Origin: Candidatus Aminicenantota bacterium | Lineage (GTDB): Bacteria > Acidobacteriota > Aminicenantia > Aminicenantales > Aminicenantaceae | DNA: 15,763 nt | Assembly: GCA_016926925.1 (NCBI GenBank) | Contig: JAFGNQ010000130.1 | Span: 1-15,763, forward strand | Reading direction: 5' to 3' | Shown here: piece after piece, positions 6,703-14,140 of the stretch | Position numbering within the stretch: position 1 is the first letter of the stretch | Layout: every line of letters begins with the position of its first letter | Position numbers and translations under genes: made by a program | Notes under the pieces: model-generated | Told to the model about the DNA's origin: nothing | Databases searched by the model: none | The model's input: the letters and a program-made list of their open reading frames with translations, nothing else

Positions 6703-7815
6703 TTACTTCTTCAGGAGGATTTGTTCGAAAAACTTCAGCGCTCGATCGTCTCCGGTTTGTCCCAACCAGAACATGGCTTGTTTGCGCACCTTCGGGCTTT
6801 TATTTGTCTTGGCTATATCGATCAGCATCGGAACAGCCTCATCTTTCGGCAGCTGCCCTATGGCGAAAACCGCGGATTCCCGCACATCATCGTCTTCGTC
6901 TGTTTCATCGACCATGTCCTTGAGAACGTCGATGCACTCTGCCGATGCCTTTTGTCCCAGCCAAAAAACGGCATTCTTTCTGAGACTCCTATTTTCTTCA
7001 TTCTTGGCGATTTCGATGAGCTCCCGCAGAGCTTCCTCCGATTCGTTGAGATAAAGAGCGAAAACGACCTGTTCTCTCACCTCTGTGTCGCCTTCGTCTT
7101 TGTAGATTTTTTTCAAGTAGGTTAAACTCTGCGCACCTTTGAGATTGCCGATCCAAAAGACGGCATTTTCTCGCACACCGATCTCGTATTTGCCGCAGGC
7201 GATATCATAAAGCCTTTTGCCAATTTGGGGATGGTCGTGAAGGTAGATGGAAAAAACGATCGAATCCCTGACTTTCCGAGCACTTTTGATCAGCCTGTCC
7301 TCTAAAAAATCCAGGCTCTCATCGTTGTCCGCATCCCCCAGCCAGAAGATCGGCTGCTCCGCAAACTCATAGGTACGGTCCAGGTCCAGGAAATGTATGT
7401 CCCTGATCTCAGCGGTCTTCCCTGTTATCTTTTGAAGGAACACGAGACCCGCCGGGGAACTCCCTCTTTCACTCTCGTAGGACTCCCTGTCTTTCTCTGT
7501 AAAGTAATCCGTGCGGACTTTGATTTTATCCCCTTTCACTGTCACACGGATGGGCTCATCAAGTTTGCGATCTCCGCACAACCGCATCCTCTCCCGGCTG
7601 AGAAAGCGGTATCCGGTGAGAAAGAAGCCTTCTTTATCGGATTTTTGGAACTCCTTCTGCGCCCATCCGAATTTTTTTTCGAGGGACAGATTTTCTCTAT
7701 CCAAATAACGCACGTCTCCCTTCAAGGCTGAGAGAGCTTTCTGCCCGGCAGCACCGGCGATCCATGTCAAACACAAGAGAATCCCTGCTGTCAGAAATAC
7801 TTTTCTCTGATTCAT
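6703..7815 (-). CDS. Exported HEAT-repeat protein (smaller paralogue, seven units)
   Basis: The 370-residue protein starts with a signal peptide (MNQRK, then a hydrophobic run, cleavage probably after AGA near residue 22). Residues about 35-150 form a region I do not recognise, rich in charged residues. Residues 150-370 hold seven HEAT/armadillo-like helical pairs. Anchor motifs start at F157, 188, 220, 252, 284, 317 and 349, spaced 31-33 residues. They alternate strictly between FWLG/FWIG and FSIYL/FALYL/FAIGQ. HEAT solenoids bind proteins; the partner is unknown. It is the last gene of the sigma/anti-sigma operon, 13 bp behind its larger paralogue, with GGAG about eight bases before the ATG. 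No catalytic motif is visible. I infer export to the periplasm or cell surface. Confidence 0.85.
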   Translation of the reverse strand: MNQRKVFLTAGILLCLTWIAGAAGQKALSALKGDVRYLDRENLSLEKKFGWAQKEFQKSDKEGFFLTGYRFLSRERMRLCGDRKLDEPIRVTVKGDKIKVRTDYFTEKDRESYESERGSSPAGLVFLQKITGKTAEIRDIHFLDLDRTYEFAEQPIFWLGDADNDESLDFLEDRLIKSARKVRDSIVFSIYLHDHPQIGKRLYDIACGKYEIGVRENAVFWIGNLKGAQSLTYLKKIYKDEGDTEVREQVVFALYLNESEEALRELIEIAKNEENRSLRKNAVFWLGQKASAECIDVLKDMVDETDEDDDVRESAVFAIGQLPKDEAVPMLIDIAKTNKSPKVRKQAMFWLGQTGDDRALKFFEQILLKK

Positions 7816-7828
7816 TCTCTATCTCCGT

Positions 7829-9400
7829 TCATTTCTCGATGATTTCCCTGAGATATTTGAGCGCCTCATCACTTTTGGACTGGCCGAGCCAAAAAACGAT
7901 GTGTTTTTTAATTTTCGGATTTTTTTCCTTTTTCGCGAGTCCGATCAAGAGAGGGACGGTTTCTTTACTGTCGTTCTGTGCGATGGAAAAGACAATCTGC
8001 TGCTTGAGCTCAGGGTCGGTTGATTCTTTGTACAAACCCGTGAGGGCGTTGAGTGTCTCCGAACCCTTGGTTTGTCCCAGCCAAAAAACAGCGCTTTTCC
8101 GTACCTTTATGTCCTTCTCGTTCTTGGCGATGTCAATGATTTTTTCCCGGGCGATCTTGCTCCTGTTCTGTCCGATGGCCTGAACGGCCGATTCTTTGAG
8201 TTTGCGGTCCGTTAGCTTGTCGAAGATCCGGATCACCGTTTCCAAACTCTCCCTGTCATTCCTTTGACCCAACCAGAAGAGAGCTGCTTGTTTGGCTTTG
8301 GTATCTTTATCGTTCTCGATGATATCGATCAATTTGGCGGTTGCCTTCTTGTTGCTGCTCTGTCCGAAGGCGAAGATCAGCCTCTCTTTGAGCTTGATAT
8401 CCGTATTGGTTTCGTATATTTTTTTGAGGGACTCAAAGCTCTTTTCATCTTCCTTGTTTCCAAGCCAGAATATAGCCATCTCTCTGGCTTTCATGTTCTT
8501 GTCTTTAGTGGCGACTTCGATCAACAGGTCTGTCGCCTCCCGGCTGTCGGCTTGCCCCAGAATGAACAAGGCCTTTTCGCGGAGTTTCGGATTCTCGCCC
8601 TCTTTGATGAGCTTGACCAACACGGGGAAGGCTTTCCCTTCATCGACGCTGAGTAGGGCATCCAGGGCTACGAGCTTCAGTTCCAGTTCGGGGTCCATTC
8701 CCTCTGTTTCATCCGTTTCGAAAATGAGGTGTGTGTCGAAATCGCCGAGCTCACCCAGGACGGCCAGGGCTTCCAAGCCTTTAAGCCCTTCCAAGCCCCT
8801 CAGTCCCTCCAAACCCTCTATGCCTTCGAGGGCCTCCTCCAAACCTTCCAGTTCCTCAAGATGCAGGTGTTCAAGCTCCTCCAAATTCCTGTGCTCCTGT
8901 TGGGCCAGCTTTTCTTCAATGTCTTCGATATTCATCTCCTGCAATTTTTGGAGGCTTCCATTGATATAGATCCTGTAACCGGGCAAACCGTTTTTAATCA
9001 ACTCCTCGGCGATTTTGATGCGCAGGGTTCTGGCATCGTCAGCCCAGGAACTCGAAGCGTATCTTTTGAGGAGTTTGTTCAACTGTTTGATGGCTTCCTT
9101 CTGATAGGCGTTTCGATCTTCCCTATGGTCCAATTCCCGGCTCCGTTCGTTCATGCTGTAGGCCATCCAGTAATAGGATTCGGCCGCATATTTACTCTGT
9201 TCATGGAATTGAAGAAACTGTTCGAACTGAAGCACTGCCTGCTCATAGTTTTTTTGATAGAGGGTTTTTTTCGCGTTTTCATAAGCGAGTTTCGTTTCTT
9301 CAGAAGCCTCTCTATCTTTTTCTTTCTCTTGAGCGGATAGCCACCCGCCGAAGATGAAGAGTGCCAACGCGAATATTGCACAAATTTTCAGATATTTCAT
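7829..9400 (-). CDS. Exported TPR-plus-HEAT-repeat protein (larger paralogue, eight units)
   Basis: The 523-residue protein begins with a signal peptide (MKYLK, hydrophobic core, cleavage near LSAQ at residue 24). Residues about 34-140 look like TPR-type helices (NYEQAVLQFEQFL, YYWMAYSM, YASSSWADDA), resembling YbgF/BamD-type repeats. Residues 171-218 are Leu/Glu/Gly-rich and include six Gly-X-X triplets at 193-210. Residues 252-523 carry eight HEAT-like units whose anchor residues fall at 279, 311, 343, 375, 407, 439, 471 and 503, exactly 32 apart. FWLGQ/FWLGN marks every second unit. The ATG has GGGAGGT six bases upstream, overlapping the anti-sigma stop codon. Likely a periplasmic or surface scaffold controlled by the upstream sigma factor. 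The binding partner is unknown. Confidence 0.87.
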   Translation of the reverse strand: MKYLKICAIFALALFIFGGWLSAQEKEKDREASEETKLAYENAKKTLYQKNYEQAVLQFEQFLQFHEQSKYAAESYYWMAYSMNERSRELDHREDRNAYQKEAIKQLNKLLKRYASSSWADDARTLRIKIAEELIKNGLPGYRIYINGSLQKLQEMNIEDIEEKLAQQEHRNLEELEHLHLEELEGLEEALEGIEGLEGLRGLEGLKGLEALAVLGELGDFDTHLIFETDETEGMDPELELKLVALDALLSVDEGKAFPVLVKLIKEGENPKLREKALFILGQADSREATDLLIEVATKDKNMKAREMAIFWLGNKEDEKSFESLKKIYETNTDIKLKERLIFAFGQSSNKKATAKLIDIIENDKDTKAKQAALFWLGQRNDRESLETVIRIFDKLTDRKLKESAVQAIGQNRSKIAREKIIDIAKNEKDIKVRKSAVFWLGQTKGSETLNALTGLYKESTDPELKQQIVFSIAQNDSKETVPLLIGLAKKEKNPKIKKHIVFWLGQSKSDEALKYLREIIEK

Positions 9401-9412
9401 TTCCGTACCTCC

Positions 9413-10141
9413 CTATATGGTTTCCAAAACATCCATATGGAAGAGAATGTCTCTCTCCCGGATGAGATTTTTGATAAGAGAGGACGACGATGTGTCGTCG
9501 CTCCTTCGGTTTTTGATTTCTCGCAGGACGAGATCCAGATCATCCAAGATTTGTTGGGCCGAAGGATTGGACTCGGCCACGATTTTTTTGAGGAGATAAT
9601 TCTGTATCAAAAGGCTCTCGACGATACCTCTGTCCAGGCTCACGGGCTCGTCGCCGTTCCCCTCGGAAGAATAGTTGGCATACTCGACAAGAAGAGGTTT
9701 CAAGTTTTCGAAGTGATCATTCAAGGACTGCCTGACATAATCCGAGGAAACAGATGTCTGCCGGCCTGATGCAGTGACGACTTTCGAGGAATCCGAGGAC
9801 AGCCAGAGGCGCCCGATGGCGATTCCCAACACAAAAATCACGACCAAAGAGGCTCCGGCATAAACCCATTTAGGAAACATGAAAGGTTTATTGCGCTTCT
9901 CTATTTTCTTTCCGGCGGTGATGACTTCTCTGACCGTACTCCAGCATTTCTCCCAATCGGCTTCCGGAATACTCTCTTCTTTCGTTTCATCCAGGAGGCG
10001 GAACATGTGCTTGGTGGAGGCCAATTCCTGAGCACACCTGCGACAGCCGTTGATATGGGATTCCAGATCCGCCCGTTCTGTCTCGGAGAGATCTCCGTAA
10101 AGATAAAGCACGATTTGCTCTCTATATTTTTTGCATCTCAT
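9413..10141 (-). CDS. Membrane-anchored zinc-finger anti-sigma factor
   Basis: This 242-residue protein has an N-terminal anti-sigma zinc finger. H29, C33 and C36 form the H-x3-C-x2-C motif (HINGCRRC), and C3 may be a further ligand. One transmembrane helix spans about residues 92-113 (WVYAGASLVVIFVLGIAIG), leaving a C-terminal domain of about 130 residues outside the membrane. By family precedent the cytoplasmic finger holds the ECF sigma factor encoded just upstream and releases it when the outer domain senses a signal. The extracytoplasmic part is rich in Ser and charged residues and matches no sensor domain I know. GGAGG lies six bases before the ATG, inside the end of the sigma gene, and the two genes overlap by 20 bp. 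That suggests coupled translation. Confidence 0.88.
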   Translation of the reverse strand: MRCKKYREQIVLYLYGDLSETERADLESHINGCRRCAQELASTKHMFRLLDETKEESIPEADWEKCWSTVREVITAGKKIEKRNKPFMFPKWVYAGASLVVIFVLGIAIGRLWLSSDSSKVVTASGRQTSVSSDYVRQSLNDHFENLKPLLVEYANYSSEGNGDEPVSLDRGIVESLLIQNYLLKKIVAESNPSAQQILDDLDLVLREIKNRRSDDTSSSSLIKNLIRERDILFHMDVLETI

Positions 10142-10727
10142 AGCCAGCCTCCGGCAGATAATGACGAAAATGTTTTTTCATGACCGAGACGGTCCGGAAG
10201 AGCTGTTTTTTCACGCTGCCCTCCGAACAGTTCATGTATTCGGCGATTTCTTTGATGCTCAGCTCCTGGTGGTGTTTGAGGATGAAGATCATTCTCTGTC
10301 TCCTGGTGAGTGTTCCCAAGACCTGTTCGAGCCGCTCTCGGATTTCTCTCTTGTGCTGAGCGTCGTCGGGATTGGAATGGTGATCCGATGCGGAAAGATC
10401 CATGACATCACCTCCAGGCAGAATATTATTTTTTTGCCGTTTCCTCTTTCTCAGATGGTCGATGCTGCAGTTGATGCCGATGCGGTAGAGCCAGGAAGAG
10501 AAATTGGCATAATCCTGGATGTCGAACTTCCGCAAGGAATGGAAGGCCTTGATGAAGGTGTCCTGAAGAATGTCTTCAGCATCCTCGATGTTTTTGGTGT
10601 ACTGGTATGCGAGCCCGAGAACTCTTCTTTTATGTTCTTCGAACAAATGCTTGAAGGCTTCGGTGTTTCCTTCTTGTGCCGATTGTACCAGTGCTATCTC
10701 GTCCATTGTTCTCTTATCATATACCAT
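10122..10727 (-). CDS. ECF-type RNA polymerase sigma factor
   Basis: The 201-residue protein has sigma region 2 at about residues 27-97 (core-binding helices with EDAEDILQDTFIKAFHSLRKF, then FSSWLYRIGINCSIDHLRKRKR). Sigma region 4 is at about 131-186 (LTRRQRMIFILKHHQELSIKEIAEYMNCSEGSVKKQL), a helix-turn-helix for the -35 element. No region 1 or 3 is present, as in all ECF sigmas. It heads the four-gene operon with its anti-sigma factor and two exported HEAT proteins, so it probably drives envelope-related genes and its own operon. Two starts are possible, ATG at 10727 and ATG at 10706; neither has a strong ribosome site. The longer form is given. I could not identify a convincing ECF promoter in the 140-bp upstream gap. 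Confidence 0.92.
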   Translation of the reverse strand: MVYDKRTMDEIALVQSAQEGNTEAFKHLFEEHKRRVLGLAYQYTKNIEDAEDILQDTFIKAFHSLRKFDIQDYANFSSWLYRIGINCSIDHLRKRKRQKNNILPGGDVMDLSASDHHSNPDDAQHKREIRERLEQVLGTLTRRQRMIFILKHHQELSIKEIAEYMNCSEGSVKKQLFRTVSVMKKHFRHYLPEAGYEMQKI

Positions 10728-10831
10728 AACGCTCTGTCGGGTGCTTTAGTTGACAAAAAGAGGTAGGTTATTTTTTGAGAAGGGATTCGATTTCTTCTGC
10801 ATTTTCTAAGTAATAGTTCAGATTAGTTGGT

Positions 10832-10861
10832 TTGACATAGGATAGAGGGCTTTGCTATAAG
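10832..10861 (+). promoter_or_regulatory. Sigma-70-type promoter with extended -10
   Basis: A perfect -35 box TTGACA (10832-10837) is followed after 18 bases by TATAAG (10856-10861). A TGC immediately before it (10853-10855) makes an extended -10. Transcription would start about seven bases on, at or beside the A of the ATG at 10868, which would make the mRNA leaderless. It drives the membrane-protein/ABC-ATPase pair and lies back-to-back with the sigma-factor operon. Confidence 0.75.
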
Positions 10862-10867
10862 CCTTAT

Positions 10868-12124
10868 ATGGGGTTGCAGAGAAAAGGAGACACGCTCCGG
10901 CCGTTCTTTCTCTTCCATCTCGGGGTGGGAATCCGGATCGCCCTGAGAAAGGTTGCCGCCGTCGTCGTGGTCGTTTTTGCGCTCTTTTTTATCCTTAGGT
11001 ACGATTTTTTCAGTGCGGTGCTCGCAGGCCTCCTTCAATCACAGTCCCTGCTCGCCGGATCCGTCTTCGCGCTGATCGGTGTCGCTGTCGCCCTGATGGC
11101 CTCTCCCAGGGTCTGCTTCGGACTGACCGGATGGATACGCCATCTTCCGGCAAGCAGCACCATGCACCGCAGATTGGCCGCTGCCGCCGTCTTCGTCGCA
11201 TCTCTTCCCGTTCTCCTCTTCCTTGCCTTTCTCGCCGTCCTCGTGCACAGGGCAGAGGGAATTCCCGCTTATCTCTTCATCGCCGGTTTGCCTGTCTTGG
11301 GCTTGGCCGCGGCTCTATGCGTGCTCCCTGTCAAGCAGAGATACCTGACAATCCCATTGGCCGTTACAGCCTGTGTTTGTGCTTCATCGAACAGGTTGCA
11401 TCTTCTTCTTTTAAGCTTCCTGCTTCTTGTGGCGGCGGATCGCATTTCCGGCCCTCTCACTCCGGTCAGGCGCCATATTAAATTCAGCAATAGGACTTCC
11501 GGATTTTTTTTGAGTGCCTCTATCGCTTGGAGAGCTCTGCGATTCCGCATCGTCATCCCTTATCTTCTTTCCTTTCTCGTTCTCGGCCTGACACGGGTAT
11601 TCGTTCAAAACAACACCTTTCCCTCTTCGATATACTACCGGGCCGTTTGTTTCGGAGGGGCGTTGAGTCTTTTTCTCTACTGTGCCGTCATCGCAGGACG
11701 GCTTTCCGAGCGGAGGCCCTCTTGGCCCTGGGCCCGGTCCCTCCCCTGGAGTGCCCGTGAGAGGGTTTTCATCGATGCCGTTATCTTGGGCTTCCTCTCT
11801 CTCCCTCAACTCATCCTTATCGCTGTCATAGATGTCCGCGCCCTCTGGCCCGTTCTCGGCGGGCTTCCCTTGCTCGTTGTAGCGGCTGCGCTCATCATGC
11901 GTAGAGGACACCGGTACCGGTTGGGCGCTATGGAGATGACCACTTATGTCGGGGCCGCCGCCGCTGTCACCATCTGTCTTCTGCCCTGGATTTCTCTCCT
12001 CTATCTTGCACTCACACCCCTCGCATTGAAGGTTGCCGCCGATGAAGAGAAGAACCAAAAAGTAAGCCGATGGCATGAAATGCAGCACCTTGCCGCCGGC
12101 GACTCCCTTTCGTTGAGCAAATGA
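10868..12124 (+). CDS. Polytopic membrane protein, probable ABC transporter permease subunit
   Basis: The 418-residue protein is very hydrophobic, with about ten or eleven predicted membrane segments (for example residues 25-45, 57-80, 103-127, 228-246, 258-280, 330-350 and 360-390). I recognise no specific family. The permease call rests on the next gene, an ABC ATPase whose start codon overlaps this stop (ATGATGA across 12121-12126). The shared transcript and coupled translation suggest a two-component ABC exporter. The ATG at 10868 is placed at the expected transcription start of the promoter just upstream and has no Shine-Dalgarno site. The only strong one (AAAGGAG, 10882-10888) lies inside the frame and is not followed by a usable start. 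Substrate is unknown; a non-ABC membrane protein remains possible. Confidence 0.68.
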   Translation: MGLQRKGDTLRPFFLFHLGVGIRIALRKVAAVVVVVFALFFILRYDFFSAVLAGLLQSQSLLAGSVFALIGVAVALMASPRVCFGLTGWIRHLPASSTMHRRLAAAAVFVASLPVLLFLAFLAVLVHRAEGIPAYLFIAGLPVLGLAAALCVLPVKQRYLTIPLAVTACVCASSNRLHLLLLSFLLLVAADRISGPLTPVRRHIKFSNRTSGFFLSASIAWRALRFRIVIPYLLSFLVLGLTRVFVQNNTFPSSIYYRAVCFGGALSLFLYCAVIAGRLSERRPSWPWARSLPWSARERVFIDAVILGFLSLPQLILIAVIDVRALWPVLGGLPLLVVAAALIMRRGHRYRLGAMEMTTYVGAAAAVTICLLPWISLLYLALTPLALKVAADEEKNQKVSRWHEMQHLAAGDSLSLSK

Positions 12125-12825
12125 TGATTCGCTTCCGAAAAGTGTCCTTCCGGTATGAAAAAGACGAGTCCGTTCTGACGGATGTCCATCTCGATTTCCC
12201 GCCCGGCCTGACCATGCTTATAGGCCCCAACGGATGCGGCAAAAGCACTCTCCTCAAACTGGCTGCAGGAGTGGAGAAGCCCGATTCGGGAACAATCACG
12301 ATCGATGACCATGACCTTTGGAAGGATGAAGTGGCTGCCAGGCGGAGTTTGGCCTTTGTTTCCGAACTGCCCGACCTCACTCCCTACGCAACCTTGAGAG
12401 AGATTATGAATTTGGTCTGCCGGCTGCGGCATGAGCCTCTGGAAAAGGGGAGGGAGGTCCTGGAATTTTTCGACCTCGGCAGCCTCGCATCCCGGACAAT
12501 TAGGGAGCTCTCGCTTGGCCAGAGAAGGCGGGCTGTTTTTGCGGCCGCCCTGATCGGAACCCCACGGCACATTCTTCTCGACGAGCCTTTGGAGGGGCTT
12601 GATCGGAGAATTCAGGCTGAGATTCTTGGCTGGATTTCCAGCCTCCTCGAGGCCGGAGCCGTGGTGGTCGTCGTTTCCCACACCATCGAGCCCTTCATCT
12701 CCTCGATATTCCGTGCTGTTACCGTAAAAAACGGATTCGTGGTTTTATTCGAGGATTTGCCTGCGATTCCCGATGATCGCCTGAAGCTCCTGGACAGCCT
12801 GGCCAAAGGTCATACCCCTTCATAA
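12121..12825 (+). CDS. ABC transporter ATP-binding protein
   Basis: This 234-residue protein is a single nucleotide-binding domain that would power transport by the membrane protein encoded immediately upstream. Walker A is GPNGCGKST (residues 35-43), the signature is LSLGQ (130-134), Walker B is ILLDEP (151-156), and the switch histidine is H187 in VVSHT. The Q-loop position appears to be glutamate (E82, FVSELPDL); a Glu also occurs there in several small exporter ATPases. The sequence around it resembles CcmA- or NatA-like ABC ATPases. Two adjacent ATG codons (12121, 12124) overlap the permease stop, so the start is uncertain by one codon. The substrate is not visible. A five-base hairpin at the stop codon has no T-run and is not a good terminator. 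Confidence 0.9.
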   Translation: MMIRFRKVSFRYEKDESVLTDVHLDFPPGLTMLIGPNGCGKSTLLKLAAGVEKPDSGTITIDDHDLWKDEVAARRSLAFVSELPDLTPYATLREIMNLVCRLRHEPLEKGREVLEFFDLGSLASRTIRELSLGQRRRAVFAAALIGTPRHILLDEPLEGLDRRIQAEILGWISSLLEAGAVVVVVSHTIEPFISSIFRAVTVKNGFVVLFEDLPAIPDDRLKLLDSLAKGHTPS

Positions 12826-12864
12826 GGGATATCGATTTCGTCATCTTGTCAGGGTAAATTATGA

Positions 12865-13170
12865 ACGAATCCAACTTCGTTCAGCTGGATTATTCCGGCA
12901 GCCGCGCTTATTCTGTTCCTGGCAATGGTTTACCTTCGCTTCTTTTTTGCTCTTCCCGTCAAAATAAGGGTGCTTGTCCTGGCCTCGGGAATTCTGTTTC
13001 TATCAGGAGCTCTGGGCATGGAAATGATCGCAGGTCCGCTGGTCGAAGCCCGGGGATCAGCCAATTTCTCCTATGCTCTCATGGCCAATATGGAAGAGTT
13101 TCTGGAATTATCGGGTCTCGTGGTTTTTATTACCGCGCTTTTCCTCTATTTGGAACGAGAGTTGAAATGA
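12865..13170 (+). pseudogene. C-terminal remnant of a multi-pass membrane protein
   Basis: An ATG-initiated frame from 12925 encodes 81 residues, but the same frame already codes plausible membrane sequence from about 12880 (FSWIIPAAALILFLAMVYLRF). A TGA at 12862 closes the frame, and no ATG, GTG or TTG lies before 12925. The sequence resembles the C-terminal half of a widespread uncharacterised family of membrane proteins of about 200 residues or more, ending in YALMANMEEFLELSG followed by a last helix. The N-terminal half is missing: the ABC ATPase gene ends only 40 bp upstream. This fits a deletion or rearrangement that left a tail. A short functional peptide starting at 12925 cannot be excluded. 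The stop overlaps an ATG at 13167 in the next gene's frame. Confidence 0.62.
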
Positions 13171-13191
13171 TAACGCATGGCTTTGAATGCA

Positions 13192-13220
13192 TTGCGGTGC
13201 GATGGGTTTCTGCCTATAAT
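13192..13220 (+). promoter_or_regulatory. Candidate promoter for the methyltransferase-like gene
   Basis: A perfect -10 box TATAAT (13215-13220) lies 17 bases after TTGCGG (13192-13197), which matches the first three bases of the -35 consensus. The start point would be near 13227, fifteen bases before the ATG at 13242. It lies just after the remnant membrane gene, which fits a gene that needed its own promoter. Confidence 0.45.
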
Positions 13221-13241
13221 TTGAGACGGATTTGCAGTGAG

Positions 13242-14123
13242 ATGAACCGAAGAGTCCCACAGTTTTGGCGCATATCTTTATGGACAGGCTTACTGGTTGT
13301 ATTGACTGGGCTTGTGGTTGCCGTTCCCTGTGAATTGATTTCGATTGTCAGAAGGGACTCTTTTTCGCGGAATATCCCGTTCGAGCAAAAGGACACCACA
13401 ATCCGTAACGTGACCAAAGAAACTCTTACCTACACCATCAAGACTCGCAGCTCACCCGATCCTCCCGAGAGAAAAACCATAAAAGCCGGAGAGGTACACC
13501 GTTATCCCGGAGATGCGGCCCTGGACTTCACTTTTTGGCGCAACCGGGAAGAAATCTCCTATCGTCTCGATCCCGGTGAGGCCTTTTCCTTCCGGTATGA
13601 TGAAGACGACAGAGTCGACCTGTTCGCCGGCTCCCACGGTAGGACGGATGTCATCGACCTGGCCCCTTACGTAACAACACCCATGGACGTGGTGGAAAAA
13701 ATGCTGGCCATGGGAAAAGTCGACAAGGATGATGTCCTCTATGACCTTGGCTGCGGTGACGGGCGGATCGTGATCACTGCGGCTCGAAGATTCGGGACAC
13801 GAGGCGTCGGTATCGATCTGGTACCCGAGAGGATCGTGGAATCCACGGCCAACGCCGAGGCCGCCGGTGTCGAGAACCTGGTCGATTTCCGACTCGAAGA
13901 CGCCACCCGTGCCGATTTTTCCGACGCAACCGTGGTCACCATGTACCTCTTGACCGAATCCAATGAGCTGCTTCGCCCCCATCTGGAGCGTCAGCTCCGG
14001 ATCGGAGTCTTCGTCGTCTCCCACAACTACCCCATCGAGCTCTGGGAAGACAAACTCATGGATTACATTTCCTTCAGGGCCGAAGACGGTAAAGAGCACA
14101 GCATCTATGCCTACCGCCGTTAG
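13242..14123 (+). CDS. Membrane-anchored protein with class I SAM-methyltransferase-fold domain
   Basis: The 293-residue protein has one N-terminal hydrophobic helix (residues 10-29, an anchor or uncleaved signal). A small beta-rich, unrecognised region follows at about 43-130. The C-terminal Rossmann-type methyltransferase domain spans about 135-293. Motif I is YDLGCGDGRIVI (157-168), the acidic SAM-ribose residue follows in GIDLVPER (180-187), and RLEDATRADF lies near motif II. VVTMYLLTESNELLRPHL matches a DOT1-like/class I subgroup often annotated only as SAM-dependent methyltransferase. I chose ATG 13242 because a TATAAT box sits 22 bases upstream. An ATG at 13167 overlapping the preceding stop would give 318 residues; the frame is open even further upstream but there carries no protein-like sequence. 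Substrate is unknown, and the predicted location outside the membrane is odd for a SAM enzyme. Confidence 0.78.
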   Translation: MNRRVPQFWRISLWTGLLVVLTGLVVAVPCELISIVRRDSFSRNIPFEQKDTTIRNVTKETLTYTIKTRSSPDPPERKTIKAGEVHRYPGDAALDFTFWRNREEISYRLDPGEAFSFRYDEDDRVDLFAGSHGRTDVIDLAPYVTTPMDVVEKMLAMGKVDKDDVLYDLGCGDGRIVITAARRFGTRGVGIDLVPERIVESTANAEAAGVENLVDFRLEDATRADFSDATVVTMYLLTESNELLRPHLERQLRIGVFVVSHNYPIELWEDKLMDYISFRAEDGKEHSIYAYRR

Positions 14124-14140
14124 CCTTCAAGCTCCCCCAC

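Noticed and set aside
8292..8969. Long open frame on the + strand opposite the larger HEAT gene
   Set aside because: It is rich in Ser/Leu/Phe as expected from the complement of Lys/Glu/Leu codons, and the - strand frame has a signal peptide, a ribosome site and exact 32-residue repeats.
10728..10831. ECF-type autoregulatory promoter for the sigma operon
   Set aside because: A GAACTA sequence occurs on the - strand, but no matching -10 element lies at the right distance, so no site is called.
11411..12088. Long - strand frame opposite the polytopic membrane protein
   Set aside because: It is a highly polar frame expected from the complement of hydrophobic codons; the + strand has a promoter, hydrophobic segments and coupled translation with the ABC ATPase.
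12816..12828. CCCTT-CAT-AAGGG hairpin at the end of the ABC ATPase gene as a terminator
   Set aside because: The stem is only five pairs, overlaps the stop codon and is not followed by a T-run.
12861..13166. Upstream extension of the methyltransferase frame beginning with ATG at 12861
   Set aside because: The translation has no protein-like character, and another frame in the same stretch encodes recognisable membrane-protein sequence. The frame is merely free of stops.
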